DNA of 64,000 nucleotides from Craspedostauros australis (lineage: Eukaryota > Bacillariophyta > Bacillariophyceae > Mastogloiales > Achnanthaceae), in the NCBI GenBank assembly GCA_026770025.1, contig JAMXDE010000013.1, forward strand, positions 1,896,384 through 1,960,383, written 5' to 3'. Under the pieces are notes generated by a model that saw nothing but the letters and a program-made list of their open reading frames with translations, was not told where the DNA came from and ran no database searches. Both the position numbers and the translations under genes were made by a program. Positions within the stretch are counted from its first letter, which is position 1; the number at the start of each line of letters is the position of its first letter. This document shows positions 9,901 through 22,300 of the stretch, one piece after another.

Positions 9901-12900
9901 CGATCGACCCAAACATTCCAACTTCGCCTCACATACCCTTTCCATCCGCTGACGATCGAGGCGCAGAGGTACCATCGCTACCTGCTCCAAAGCAGAAACC
10001 AATGATGCAAACGGACGCAGGTTTCATCAATGATGACCTCGCCCCTCCAATGTCAACTTCAGAGGGAGTGAATCAACCACTGTCTTCGACAGAGGGAGAT
10101 TTCAACTATCCCCCTACGGCAAGTGAAGACGAGGAACTCCAAGAGCGCCCCGCTTCACAAGAACTGCAATGGGAACCTTCTGACCAGCTCCCTGATCCGC
10201 TGAAGAAAGATCAGTCAGCTCAACCATCACTTCAACCTGTGTCCTCTATACCAACAACAAATGTACCAGAGACTACGACAGAGACTACAACCTCATCACC
10301 AATTCCACCATCGTCCACGATTACACCCAAACGAGAACGGAGCACCAGGATTCGCAAAGAGCCACGGCGATTCACCTATGGACGCCTTGGAGGCAAGGCA
10401 GCATGGCTTGAAGACGACGATTGTGATGAGTACCTCCTTTGTGTTGCGACGGCTGCTGAAGAAGAAATTGAATCAGACGACGCCACATCTGACATACATC
10501 CAGACTCGTATCCAATTCACGTATTCTCACGAGCTGTCATCGATTGTCTGAACACAATTGAGTTTCTGCAACGAAACGGCAGTGACCCTCTCTCTATCTA
10601 CCTCCACGATTTCAAGGTCAACTCACTATACTTGTTGCGCCAACTTCGCCAACGCTACCGAACTCTCAATCCACAAGCTTCAGTCAACGACCTACCAAGA
10701 ATGGAGCCTGAGGAGTTTCAAGCGAACATGGTCGATTGGTGGCAACCGGAACCATCAGACATGACGGAGGACGCCCCATTCAACGTAACAGATCTATACG
10801 AAGACTTCTTCCTGGACATGGAGCTCCACATCATGGAGGATCGCGAGTGCGAATTCCTCTTCGAGGAACAACAGAACGAAGTGACAGCCTATGCTGTACG
10901 CAAGTTCCTCGAGATCATGAGCAAATACATGCTCACAGGAATCATGACCCCACACTTCGATGCGCTCGACTTCGCAGCAAGTTCTCTTCGTGATCCATCC
11001 GAATCCGACGACATCGAAACGCTAATGAACGAAGGACACACCCCTCCAGAATGCGGACTCGGAGCAACAATGTTCAAGGCAAAGTTCCTCTCCATCTGGA
11101 ATGCAATCGGACAGAGCCACAACTACCGCTTGGCGTTCGAGTCCCTGCGACAGCACACCAGCACCATTCGCCCAGGACCATGGCAGCAACCCAGCAAGTT
11201 CGAAGTTCAGCAATTCAACTTCGGAGTACAAGAAGGAGGCACCGAGCCGGTCCATCACGTACCCAACACGCGCGAGACTGACTATCAAGCCATCCTCCAA
11301 AGCACCCTAACAGTTGACCCGAGCTACATTCTTGACACCAACAACTGCATCCCACAGAAGGATTGGGCCAACATCGAACAACACGCATACTCCGTGAACA
11401 TCATTGAGCCACAGCCAGATGCCACCAACTTCCCAGCTTATGTTGACTGGCAGCTCATGAGCTACTTCGCTACAGGCGCCGACCTCGACATCTCTGAATG
11501 AACGGCAGCGTACAAGGCTTCGATCTCCGACCCAGACACACTCACCTTCGATGAGGCCATCCGCGATGACAATAGAGACGCATGGATGCAAGCGGCGAAC
11601 AAAGAGATCCAAGACCTCACTGAGAAGGGTACATGGGAGGAAGTCGACAAGAGCACTGTGCCTTATGGAGAGAAGATCTACCCAGGAACGTGGGTCTTTC
11701 ACCGCAAGCGCCTCCCCGATGGAACAATCAAAAAGTACAAGGGTCGATGGTGCTGCCGCGGCGATCTCATCCTCGAAGATGCTTCAACTTATGCGCCAGT
11801 CGTGGCATGGTCCTCCGTCCGCATCTTCCTAATCACATCCATCGTCCTGGGATGGGTCACGACATCCATCAACTTCACCAACGCCTTCGTCCAAGCAGAG
11901 ATCCACAAGCCAGTGTTTCTCCATCTACCACAAGGATTCAAGTCAAGCAAGGGATCGAACACCTGCCTTGTCCTCAGAAAGAGTCTATACGGCCTAACAA
12001 TCGCCCCTCGCCTGTGGTACGAACACCTCATTCGAGCTCTCCTTGCCAAAGGATTTACGGCCTGCGATCAGGAGCAGTGCCTCTTCATCCGCGAAGGCAT
12101 CATGATAGTCCTCTACGTCGATGACGCCGGCATCGCATCCAAGACCAAGAAATTTGCAGACAACTTCATCCGCTCCATGCGAAATCGAGGATTCGAACTC
12201 ACCCAAGAAGGAAGCTTCAACGAGTTCCTCGGTATCGAAGTCAACCGTGACCCACAGGCCAACTACATCCACTTGCGGCAGCCAGGGCTCATTCAAAAGG
12301 TGCTCGCGGCGACAGGCATGACGGATTGCGGCAGAGCTGACACACCCGCGGCCCAAACCGCACTCGGCAGGAACGCGCATGAACCACCCATGGATGAAAA
12401 TTGGAACTACCGCTCTGTGGTGGGCATGCTACTCTACTTAACTACCAACACTCGTCCAGACCTCGCGTTCGCCGTCTCCCAAGTCGCTCGCTTTGGAAGC
12501 GACCCTCGCCGCTCGCACGCAAAAGCGATTAAGCGAATTATGCGATACTTGAAGACTATGCAGGACAAGGGCACCATCATACGCCCCACTGGACAATTGG
12601 ACCTCACGTGCTTCGTTGACTCCGACTTCGCAGGACTATACAGACAAGAGCCTGACCAGGACCGCACGGCGGTCAAGTCGCGTACCGGATACCTCATCAA
12701 GCTCGGAGGATGTCCGCTCATCTGGAAGTCCAAGCTTCAAACGGAGATCGCGCTCTCAACAATGGAGGCTGAGTATGCTGCGCTTTCCCTCGCAATGCGT
12801 ACTCTCATCCCGATTCAACAACTCATCCGCCAGGTCATCGACAACGCTGGCACAGACATGACTTTACACACAAACCTCCAGTGCACCGTGTTCGAAGACA

Positions 12901-13112
12901 ATGAAGCATGCATCTCACTCGCCACCAGTCACCAACCCACTGCTCGAACTAAACACTTCCTCACCAAGTGGCACTTCTTCTGGTATTGGGTCAAGGCTGG
13001 GTTCATCTGTGTGCACCACATCCCAACAGGCGAGCAGCTGGCCGATGTCTTCACCAAGGGATCAATCGTCCAGACCTTCCAGTACTTGCGATTCCAAATC
13101 ATGGGATGGTAA
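6907..13112 (+). pseudogene. Gag-Pol of copia element B1, two in-frame TGA codons
   Basis: One reading frame runs about 6.2 kb, broken only by TGA at 9,345-9,347 and 11,499-11,501. The ATG at 6,849 is inside the A1 LTR and is not the true start; element sequence begins at 6,907. In order: gag tail; a finger with C-x2-C then H-x4-H (CAKCRRW...H, near 7,340-7,390); a basic linker; two hydrophobic helices (7,539-7,682); protease WDSGA (near 8,250); integrase RLGH...CAAC (8,738-8,880), with D-D-E in SVDHF, SDNATTF and NGIAERS (8,977-9,330); a long insert (about 10,440-11,490); RT YVDD (near 12,113); RNase H (VDSDFAG, EAEYAAL, EDNEAC); TAA stop. At the first TGA, B2 keeps Arg (CGC, 59,457-59,459) in the context MA-R-TMMMHQS. 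Otherwise little decayed. Confidence 0.88.
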
Positions 13113-13194
13113 GAGAGGCATTCCTACATGAACAACGGATGAAGTTTTCACCGATGTCACGATCTCACTGCGACTCAACACTGAGAGGGAGAGT

Positions 13195-13865
13195 TGAAGT
13201 TCATCTAAAGAACGGACTACTTTTTCACTCAGTGTGTTCCTTGTCGCACCTTGAAATTATTTTGGCGCGAAATTTTGGCGCGAAACCTCCCACCAACAAA
13301 TACGGAACAATCACTCTTTTCCCTCCATTTCCCACACTCATTCATGAATCACCACTGACTCAAACACTATCCGAAGTCAATGGGATCAAGACACCTTGGG
13401 AACTATGTGCTCTCCTGAACTATTGTAATGCAGCCAACCTGAATTCCGTTGTCAGCTAAACAACCTGACAACCTTGCATGACAACAGCCAAGAGATCCTC
13501 CCTGCTTCAACACATGCAGGGAATCTTACACCAATTCCCTCGGCCTGACAACCTGTGTTCTCGATCTCAACCTCAATCAAGGTGTCAAGGCTTAGTACTC
13601 GAACGTAGAACTACTACGATGAGATACTGGAGAAAGAGAGGAAGAGAGGACCCGTCCGCCCTCAGCACTGAACCTCTGAAGGTCAGTGCAGAGCCGCACC
13701 ATTCAGACTGACTATCGTTTCTTCATCCTGCATCTCAATCTGATCAACTCACAATGCAGACTATTCAAATAACCAATAGCACAACTCAAGATCAGCACTA
13801 CAACACTAATCTACTTCATTGTCACATACTACTAATCTCCAGACGGTCGCCTCACGTTGACTTCA
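13195..13865 (+). repeat. Putative 3' LTR of copia element B1
   Basis: Starts TGAAGT right after a polypurine run and ends ACTTCA, giving a 6-bp perfect terminal inverted pair in TG...CA form; 671 bp. The partner LTR is outside the window, so the boundaries rest on the polypurine tract, the inverted ends and the resumption of transposase-like sequence just beyond. No ORF in it is credible. Confidence 0.6.
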
Positions 13866-14844
13866 CCATCAGATTCCTTGAATCTGGCAGTCAGCTAGGC
13901 CATCCCTTCCGGATCGTGTCACAACAGCACACGAAAATCCAACTAACCGTCTCATTTCCATAGTGAACCGTGCTCGCCATCAGGACGACGTTGTTGTCCA
14001 CCCACCGAGTTACCACATGCTCATTTGGTTCAGTCCAGATGTACAGGCTGTTGAACCTGTCATCCTTGACCTCCTTAACTGCCTTTGGAGGGAATCCGTT
14101 CCGATTGCGTGCTGTGCCCAAGATGCCAATGCCCATCTGTCTCGATTGCTGCAGAACTGTCTTGGTCATGAAGAAATTGTCCATGGTGACAACATGATGA
14201 TGGCTTCAGTCAAGTTCATTCATCAACTCCTCCACAGTGTTGTTGATTTGTGTGGTCTTGTCAAGTTGACCTGCAGGTAGGATATGGTACATGAACCCAG
14301 TGCTTGAACAACACAGTGCAAAGAATTTGAAGCCCTCTTTGATTGGCTTCATCTTCATCCTGTGTGTCTGTGCGGAACGACCTTTGAACTGCACCATCAT
14401 CTCGTCGATGGCGCATGCAACTCCTGGTCTTGTAAAGATGCATTTCGACACTCGATTCGTGTGGTTGAGGAGTGGTTGCACCTTCCGATACCATGATCGG
14501 GTCGACTGAACACTGTCACTGTCCGTTTTGGCCTTCTTTCGTGCTGGCGGCTTCGTATCCAAGGCTTCAGAATCATTCAACTCTGTAGTGTGGATGTTCA
14601 ATGAAGCTGTGCTGATGGATGACAATTCACTTCCTGATGCCATGGTGGTACTGCCTGCACATGCTTGCATGTCATCTTCATCCACATTGACCTGGATGGG
14701 TGTGGCGGAAGATGCTGTTGATCCGTTTTCAAAGTCAGGAAGCTCTGCAGTGAAGTGGATGTGGCAGAAGATGATGTTGTATCGATCCCTGCTCAGGTGA
14801 GTCATGAACGTGTTTGATGGGACAGATACACGGGTGGCACGCCA
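13866..14844 (-). pseudogene. piggyBac-like transposase, C-terminal part
   Basis: This minus-strand frame continues the N-terminal part at 31,116-32,056 across the LINE insertion: WRATRV on both sides, then SVPSNTFMTH and a RDRYNIIFCHIHF motif typical of piggyBac (DDE_Tnp_1_7) proteins. The first catalytic Asp is in AIDEMMVQFKGR, the second in VTMDNFFMTK. Between them an in-frame TGA (14,206-14,208) interrupts the frame, which then continues to about 13,891. The region carrying the third Asp (the MGGVD-type motif) is not visible and may lie beyond B1, off the window. The family moves DNA by cut-and-paste at TTAA, but no terminal repeats could be fixed here. The split, the stop and the missing end make it non-functional. 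Confidence 0.82.
14828..14844. repeat. Target-site duplication of the LINE, left copy
   Basis: ACACGGGTGGCACGCCA, 17 bp, identical to 31,116-31,132. It encodes part of the WRATRV motif of the interrupted transposase. Confidence 0.9.
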
Positions 14845-14974
14845 TATATATATCACACGGATTCTAACTGTTAGGTCATGCGCCGGGGGCGCTTTGATTC
14901 CGCCTCGTTTACTCTACGTGTCAGCACGCAGCGGGAACGGATGCATATGTGTTTCTTCTGTGTGTCGTGGGCTA
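14845..14974 (-). other. 3' UTR and TA-repeat tail of the LINE
   Basis: About 130 bp between the TGA stop of ORF3 (14,975-14,977) and the target duplication. It ends in a short (TA)n run rather than poly(A), as in some LINE clades with microsatellite tails. Confidence 0.6.
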
Positions 14975-15498
14975 TCATCGCTGGGAGTATGGTGCGCGCA
15001 GCGACTGGTTGTTGGGTGTGTCTTCGTGTGGTCGGGTACGGGCGTTGCGGCTAGCGTTGCTCATCCAGTTCACCAGCACCTTGTCGATTGGCGGAGCGGA
15101 GTCGCCGAGGCTCTGGCACAAGGTCTGAACCCAAGGAATGATCTGGCTGGTCGCCTCAGCGCTAGGGGGGCGTTCCCAGAGCGGGCGCAGCGCCGCTGGT
15201 ATGGTGGACGTTGCCTGCGATCGCAACGCTTGGAAGTACTGGAGCAACACTGGCGTCATGTCGTCGTACGTCAGGGCTGCTTTGGTTTCGTTCCGATCCT
15301 GCCACTGGGCCAGCACTGCGTGCCACAGGGTATTGGTGACGCTGGCTTGCCAGTCATGGAGTAATCGCGGGGCTCGTCTGCGGCGGTGAGGTGCCATGGG
15401 CGGCGCCTGTGATCTCCACTGAATGGCCCATCCTCCCCAAACCATTGCATTCCAACCCACCTTGCTCTGGTGCAATTGTATGTCCTTGGTGGGAGAGT
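14975..15498 (-). pseudogene. LINE ORF3, C-terminal piece beyond the A2 insertion
   Basis: After excision of A2 and one GAGAGT duplication, the frame reads without shift from the large upstream piece (…GIRD) into this one (SPTKDIQLHQSK…), ending at TGA 14,975-14,977. It adds about 170 residues after the Cys-His finger; no further catalytic motif is seen. The seamless join shows that A2 landed in an intact C-terminal coding region. Confidence 0.85.
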
Positions 15499-16287
15499 TG
15501 TTGGCAAGTTCCGCGCACGGTAACCTACGATCGTGGAAGATGGTGTTGGTTGATAGTCGTCTGTTTGCTATTTCATTACTTGGCTACTCCGATGCTCTCG
15601 GTGTACGCCCGTTCTCTTGCCCGATGCTCTCGGCGCTTCAATCTGTTTCGTAGATTCGGTCTCCGACTATGAGTCGGTACGCGAGATCCTCTCTCGCTCC
15701 TCTCTGTATTCTCTCTCTCTCTCAACATCGTATGCTCGTGCTACACGATCCTCCGTGTTTGATGCGTGCTCCGCATCCGACACTCCGTTCATTCAGTACT
15801 GGCTTCTACTCCATGAGTACTTACCATTTGAAGTTCACCTTCAGTATCCATGATCTTCATGGGTCATCGTATCTTCGCCTCCTGCTCTGACTTGGAGACA
15901 GCTGTCGACGTGGTGACATGTTGACATCCTGTCGACGTCAGTAGGCGTCCTTCTGCTCTCCAGATGTCACGTTCCATTGGTGATGCAGTAGTCTGTCAGA
16001 TGATATCGTCATCTGAGGTTTAGTTGGGAAGTACCTCGAGATTCTCTTGGTACCATTGATGGATGGACGGATGATCTTCTGATTCTCTCAGAAATCGTTA
16101 TTTGCAAATTTCCTCCAGAAATCTTGCCCCTTTTTGTGTGTTCCATTTCCCCTGTAATTCTGACGAATCACAGCATACTATCGATACGAATGTAGTTATA
16201 CCGTCCAAGTGCGTATGAGAGAATAGCGGGTGAACGATGCACATATACACGTACATCTTGACATATACTCACATGTACATCTCGACA
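15499..16287 (-). repeat. 3' LTR of copia element A2
   Basis: 789 bp, TGTTGG...CGACA on the plus strand, the same length as its partner at 22,558-23,346. It includes an ACGTCA half-site (15,935-15,940). Confidence 0.95.
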
Positions 16288-16307
16288 CCCTTCCTGTGTG
16301 CATTCGG

Positions 16308-19300
16308 TCATTCGAATGTTCTCGATGTGTCAAGGTATGACTTCTCATGTTCACGTTGCAAGTCGGCCTTGATGTTCTTGGTGAATCCGTCGCTTGTGTT
16401 CTGCTCGGATTTGACAAAAATGATTTCGATGGTTTTGTTGATTACCATATTCCTCACGTAGTGATGGCGCACGTCTATGTGCCGCGATCGTTGGGATGTT
16501 GATGGGTTCTTGGCGATGAAGATTGCTCCGATGTTGTCCACGCGGACCTTGATCGGTGTCTTCACTGGGACGCCCACACTTTCGAGTAGTTGCATCACGA
16601 AGAAAATTTCCTTTGCCGCTTCGGAAAGGGCAACGTATTCTGCTTCGGATGAGCTGAGTGTGACGGCCTTCTGTGCTTTGGATCGCCAAAGGATTGGTAC
16701 CTTGCACAGGTATAGGATGAATCCCCCTACGCTAATTCTTGTGTTCTTGTCTCCTGCATATTCGCTATCGCAGAAGAGCTCCATGTCCCAGCCGTCGTCA
16801 TCTGGACGCGCTGGATGGATCTTCAATCCATAGTCCTTTGTATCGATCACATACTTGATGATCCGATACATCTCCTTCATTGCAGCCTTGGTGGGCCCAA
16901 TCAATACCTTGGAGAGTTCCCTCACAGGGTTCGCGATATCCGGTCGCGAGTGCTTGATGAGGAAGAGTAGCATACCAACGCCTCGGCGGTATTCGGCATG
17001 TTCTTCCGGTCCGACCTTCTGCAGTCCGTTGTCTTCGGATGGTCGTACGATGATTTGACCCGGGGTTCCCGGCGTCCCGTAGCGTTGCATCTTCTCAACC
17101 TTGGTTCCGAACTCTTCGATTAGGTGTCGGATGAGATGTGGTTGACGCAATGTCGCTCTAGTCTTGTCATGGTTCAGTTCGATGTTGCAGCTGAGGTAGT
17201 CTCCGAGTCCGCGCTCGATTGTCACCTTGAACTTGCTGCCTTGAATATCCTTCAGGAAGGTCTCTAGTGCCTTGGAGTCTCCGCAACAGAAGCAATCGTC
17301 CACGTAGATGGCCACGATCATGCTTCCTTCGTTCGTCTTCCTGTAGAACAGGCACGGGTCTGCTGCGCTCTGTTCGAAGTTGATATTCTTGAGGGTCGAT
17401 ACCAACATCTTGAACCATTGCCTGGCGCTCTGCACAAGTCCGTAGATTGGCTTGTGTAGGGTCAGGGCTTCGTCTGGTTGATGATCCATCCCATTGGGAC
17501 AGTTCATGTAGATCTCCTCGTCGAGGTCTCCATGTAGGAATGCCGTTACGACATCGACGAGTGCGCAGTCCATCTTCTTGATTAGCATGATCACCATCAT
17601 GACCCGATAGGTCACGTCATGGATGACGGGTGAGTAATGCTCTTGGAAGTCTACTCCTGCGACTTGTGAATAGCCACATGCAACGAGCCGCGCTCGATGT
17701 GTGCCGTCACGTTTCAGCTTGAAGACCCATTTGCACTTGCAGCATCTGCGGCCGCGTGGAATGGCGTCTCGTTTGATCTTACTGTATACCTTGCGTGTAT
17801 CCATGGAGTCGAACTCTTTCTTGATGGCTGCTCGATATCCCTTTCGATGGATAGGATCTGGGTGATTGAAGGCTCCATCGAATGTTGTAGGTTCGATGTG
17901 CTTCTCTGGTTCCTTGTTCTCGTCTTGCATCGACAATCCGATGTCGATCGCTGGTTTCTCGGTGATGATTGCATTCATTCCGTATAGTCCTGTTGTGCTA
18001 TAGTGAGTGATCTCGATCTCTTCATCTTCGTTTTCGATTTCTTCGTCATCTGTAGTTTCGTTGTTGGAATCGTCGATCATCTCGTCGCTGAGTTCGTCAC
18101 TCGCCTCACTGGATGATGGATCGCTCTCATAGCCTTCTTCCTTTCGACCTCGTTCGTTGAAGTCTGCGAGCTCACGCAGAGCTCTGGGAATACTCTTCCC
18201 TGTAGTTGATTTGGGATTAGCTTCTCCCTTCCTGCCTTGTGCTTCGTGACGTCGGATCCTCTCCTTTCTAGCTATGTCACGCTTGTTTGGTTTGCTTGGT
18301 GGAGATCTAGATGGTGTGTCATGTGTAGACCTTGCTGGTGTGTTCGGAGGAGTGACACCTGTATCGTCATCGGCTTCGTCGCCGGAGGGTAGGATTTCGT
18401 TATCCTCATGATTGGATTCGTTCCGATCTTCCTCGTCATTCTGGATTAGTTGAGTCACTACTCCGTCGTCCTCATTATCCTCATCATCACTGTCTGATAG
18501 GATGTAGTACCTGTTGCTGTCAGCGAAAGATACTCTCTTCGCTTCCGATGTTTGACGCGTTGCCGTCCTTGGCGTTGCTCCCTTTCGTCCGATGGTTGTG
18601 AAGCCGTCTGCGTCCGTTGTTCCTGTTTCATTGGATATGTTCGGTGCTGGTGCCCAACCACGGAACTGTCCGTATGATTGGTTGAGCCACTTGATGTCCC
18701 GTGAACAGATGAGTGACTTGGTCGATGGTCTATACATGTTGTAGACCCCTGATGCATGTTGGTGTGCATATCCGATGAACACCATCTCTTCTCCTCTGTT
18801 CTTGAGCTTGGCGGTGATCCCGCCGTAGGTAGTCTTCACAACACCCACCTCTCCAAATGTGCGGAGCGCGTCCGCATATGGTGGATCGTTGCCGAAGAAT
18901 TGTCGATGTGGTGACTCCTTCTGGTTCTTCGCTACGGTGATATTGGCGATAGCAGTGGCAGTGCTAGCAGCTGCTGCCCACAGGCCATGCCTATACTCTT
19001 CGTCGAGCTGTGCTCCGTTGAGCATGGAGCGAATCTTGGTGTAGAGGTACGCGAACTTGCGTTCCACTCTACCGTTCTGTTGCGGCGTGTTCGATGCCGT
19101 GTATTCGAATTTCACGTTGAGTCCTGCATCGATGAGAATATCCTCCGTGGATTTGTTCTCTCCGCTGTTGTCACCTCGGAAGATGATCTGTTGGTCACCA
19201 GTCTGTGACTTGATCGTCTGGACGAATCGTTTGATGTATCCTGGTTGATCACTCTTGTTCTTGAGAAAGAAACTCCAGCAGTGATCCGTGCAGTCGTCCA

Positions 19301-22300
19301 CGATCAGGGTCCAGTAGCGTTTATCTCCGAAGCTTATGTGTTTAGTGTAACTAATGTCAATGAAGAACCGTTCGCCGCGGCGAGTAGCTCTTGGAATAGT
19401 TGCCTTCGGAATATTCTTCACTCTTGCGTTCGCGACCGCGCAGTCACGACACACCGGCATCTCGCCGATGATTTTCCATCCGTACTGAGCGGCCGTCCGC
19501 TTCATGGTCTCGAGTGGCGCGTGGCCGAGCATTCGGTGCAGGTTCACCGCGCTGATCTCCTTGGATGGATTCTTGACGATGGCTGTGCAAGCCTTGTCGT
19601 CGTCTGTCGGCATGATGGGATGCATCTGCACTCCCGTGATGAATCCGTTGGATGTGGGAAAGACTCGATCGAACACGATCTTCATTCCGGATCCGTTGAT
19701 GATGTCCATCAGAATGCCATTGTTACCAAGTTGGTAACCGTTGTACAGAGCCTTGTTCGTGGAGAAAAGGTTCACCGCCATTTTCGGTGTGTACTTCACG
19801 TCATCGAGCCGGATGATGTGGCCAGTGTTGTTTCGCTGTTTGACTTTCAAGCGAATGGATCCCATCTTGGGAGAATCCAGCTTCGTGCTGTCTCCCACTT
19901 GGACGAAGGACTTGATGTGCCGCACGTTGAAGAGAGCGGCGTCTGAATTGACGATGTGACACGAAGCTCCGCTGTCGGCGAGCCAGGTGTCCTTGTTGAC
20001 CTTGTCCTTATACTTGGTGCTCAGCTCGTGGAGTTGCTCCACAGCTGCCGCAGCTATCTCGTCGTTGAAGCTGCCGTCATCATCATCTTCGTGGACTCCA
20101 TCTTCGTTGTATGGAGGATGATGATCTCCGTCATCCATGTCATCGGGTAGTTGCGCGTAGTCTGATGGAATCGTACTGTTCCGATGAGATCCTGTGGCTG
20201 GGTCGTATGGATGGACCCGTGGTCGTTCGCGTAAGAGTACGCGCATACATCCCCCAAGGATGTAATGAAGATCCGTCTCTGGGATCGTCTCTGTCTCGGC
20301 TGCTTCCAGTATGCGATTGATCACAACCGAATTGGTCAGAATCTCTTCAATCGATCTGAAATTCTCGGATAGGATCGATCCCATCATGTTGACCCATATC
20401 GGTCTGAGTACTCCTCGTTCGATTCCTGGGAACAGGCTCACTCCTGCTTCCATCACTGCATCGAAAATGAGTTGCTTCTGGATCACCAATGCTGTTTCTG
20501 TTGCATATGGGATGGTGTCATGGCGATGGAGGTAGTTGGACCTGTTGGGATCCTCGATTGGTGGGAAGTCGATATTCCCTGGGTACACGACACGCTCGTT
20601 TGGATTAAAGCTGTCGTCTGGATGATTGCCGTCCTCGGATTCGTCGCTGTCATCCTCGTCGAAGATGCCCGATCTGTTGTTCCCCGCTGCTGGAGGAGGA
20701 GGCGCCGCGCCGCGGTCCGCCTCATTGTCTTCGTCTGCGCCGTCCTCGTCGGCGTCGTCGTCGTCATCGCTCATGGCCTCTTCGATGTCGCTATCGTTGG
20801 CCTCGTCGTCCATCTCAGCTTCGTCGCCGTATGAACCGATCAGGTCGTGCGCGTTGAAGCAGCATTCGTAGCTCACTTCGCGTCTTGGATCCACCTCGTG
20901 GATGATTGGCTCCTCGCTGAGCCACTCCGGGATGATCTCATCATCCTGTACTTCGTCGTCACTCCCGACGTATTCGAAGTTATCGAAGAAGGAGTCTTCG
21001 ATGTAGTCGTCGGACACCAACATGCAGAGCGGCATGTCCTTCGCAGAGAGTACCATCTCGTGCCCGCTCTTGTCGTGTCCTTCCGTAGCCGCGTTGGCTT
21101 GTTCGTTGTTCTTCTTCTCGTTGAACTTCTTCTTTCGACACTCCGCCTCGCGGTGTCCGAAGATGCCGCAGTAGTTGCACTTGCCCTTGAAGCCGCTTCC
21201 CTTGTTGCGCTTTCCGTTCATCTTGTTGTTGTTGTTGTTGTTTTTCTTGTTGTTCGGTTTCTTGCGTTCTGGGCAATCGGCGGATCTATGACCATACACG
21301 CCACAGTTGTGACAAGTACCCTTGAAGTTACCGGTGCTTGTGAAGCCGGTGTCGTTGCTCTTCGTGTTACTGTCTTGGAAGTCGTCGACGTATGCTTTGC
21401 CTCCTCTGTGTGTGGCGTATGCAGTACGGAGTACTCCTCTGATCGCGTTGATAGTAACCAGTTCCGGATTGAACGTGAGTTGGTGTTGGAAGTTCACGAC
21501 GTGGGTTTTGTATTCCACGCTCACCGTGCTGAGGATTTGCATGATCATTTCCTCGTCTGTGATCTCGTACTTGACATCGTGGAGACGCGATCGTAGACTC
21601 TCGAGTTGTGTGATGTAGATGTCGGGGTCCGTGTCTCTCTTCATCTTTTCGTTGTTGAATTGGCGCTTGAGTTTGATCTTCGTCACCGCGTCGGATGGTC
21701 GGAACTTCTCCGCGAGAACGTCCCACGCTCCGTGTGCGTCTCCTTCGGGGTAGTCGTCGGAGATGCATTGGTTGATGTACTGGATGGCCTGCTTGCCCTT
21801 TCCTTTCTCTGCATCCATCATGAGGATCAGATCGCTGAAGCAATCGCATCCCAGCTCGTAGATCTCCTCCATCGCTTCCTTGTCTTCATCGGCGGCTGCC
21901 GCGATCTCGCTCACTGTTGGCACCTTGGTCTTGCCCAACATCACGTCTCTCGTTTTCTGTGCACGAGCGTATGCCTTCGCTTGGGACTCCCATGCGCTGT
22001 AGTCTTCCTGTTCACCGCTGAACATCGGCGCCTTGATGCGTCGCTTGTTCACGTTGGCTGATGTCGCCATGTTGGTTCGTTGTTTCGTCGTTGGTGCGCT
22101 CGCGCCCTTGATTTCCGTCTGTTTCTGTGTTGTCGATTCTTCGATTTTCGCCTGTTGTTGCGCGGAGATTGTTTTCGTCACAAATTCTCCTCCTGGTGGT
22201 GTCTCACTTTTCCCACCCTGTTTGGCTGTGCGAATGCTCTTCGTCACACCAGTCTCCTCTTGCTTGATCGCCTTGAGAATCTTCTTCTCCTTACGATGTA

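Larger units (their letters stand above)
6907..13865 (+). mobile_element. Copia-type LTR retrotransposon B1, interrupted by A1
   Basis: Plus-strand copia element from a family distinct from A. Its 5' LTR and the gag N-terminus lie to the left of A1, outside the window. What remains is gag C-terminus, protease, integrase, RT, RNase H, a polypurine tract (GAGAGGGAGAG, 13,183-13,193) and a 3' LTR. It is homologous along its length to B2 (55,102-63,875). At its right edge it abuts a piggyBac-like transposase remnant (from 13,866), suggesting that it inserted into that gene. Confidence 0.85.

Noticed and set aside
15617-15890. Short plus-strand ORFs inside the A LTRs (also near 6,194 and 22,676)
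   Set aside because: Shared by all LTR copies because the DNA is repeated; no start context, motif or conservation beyond the repeat itself.
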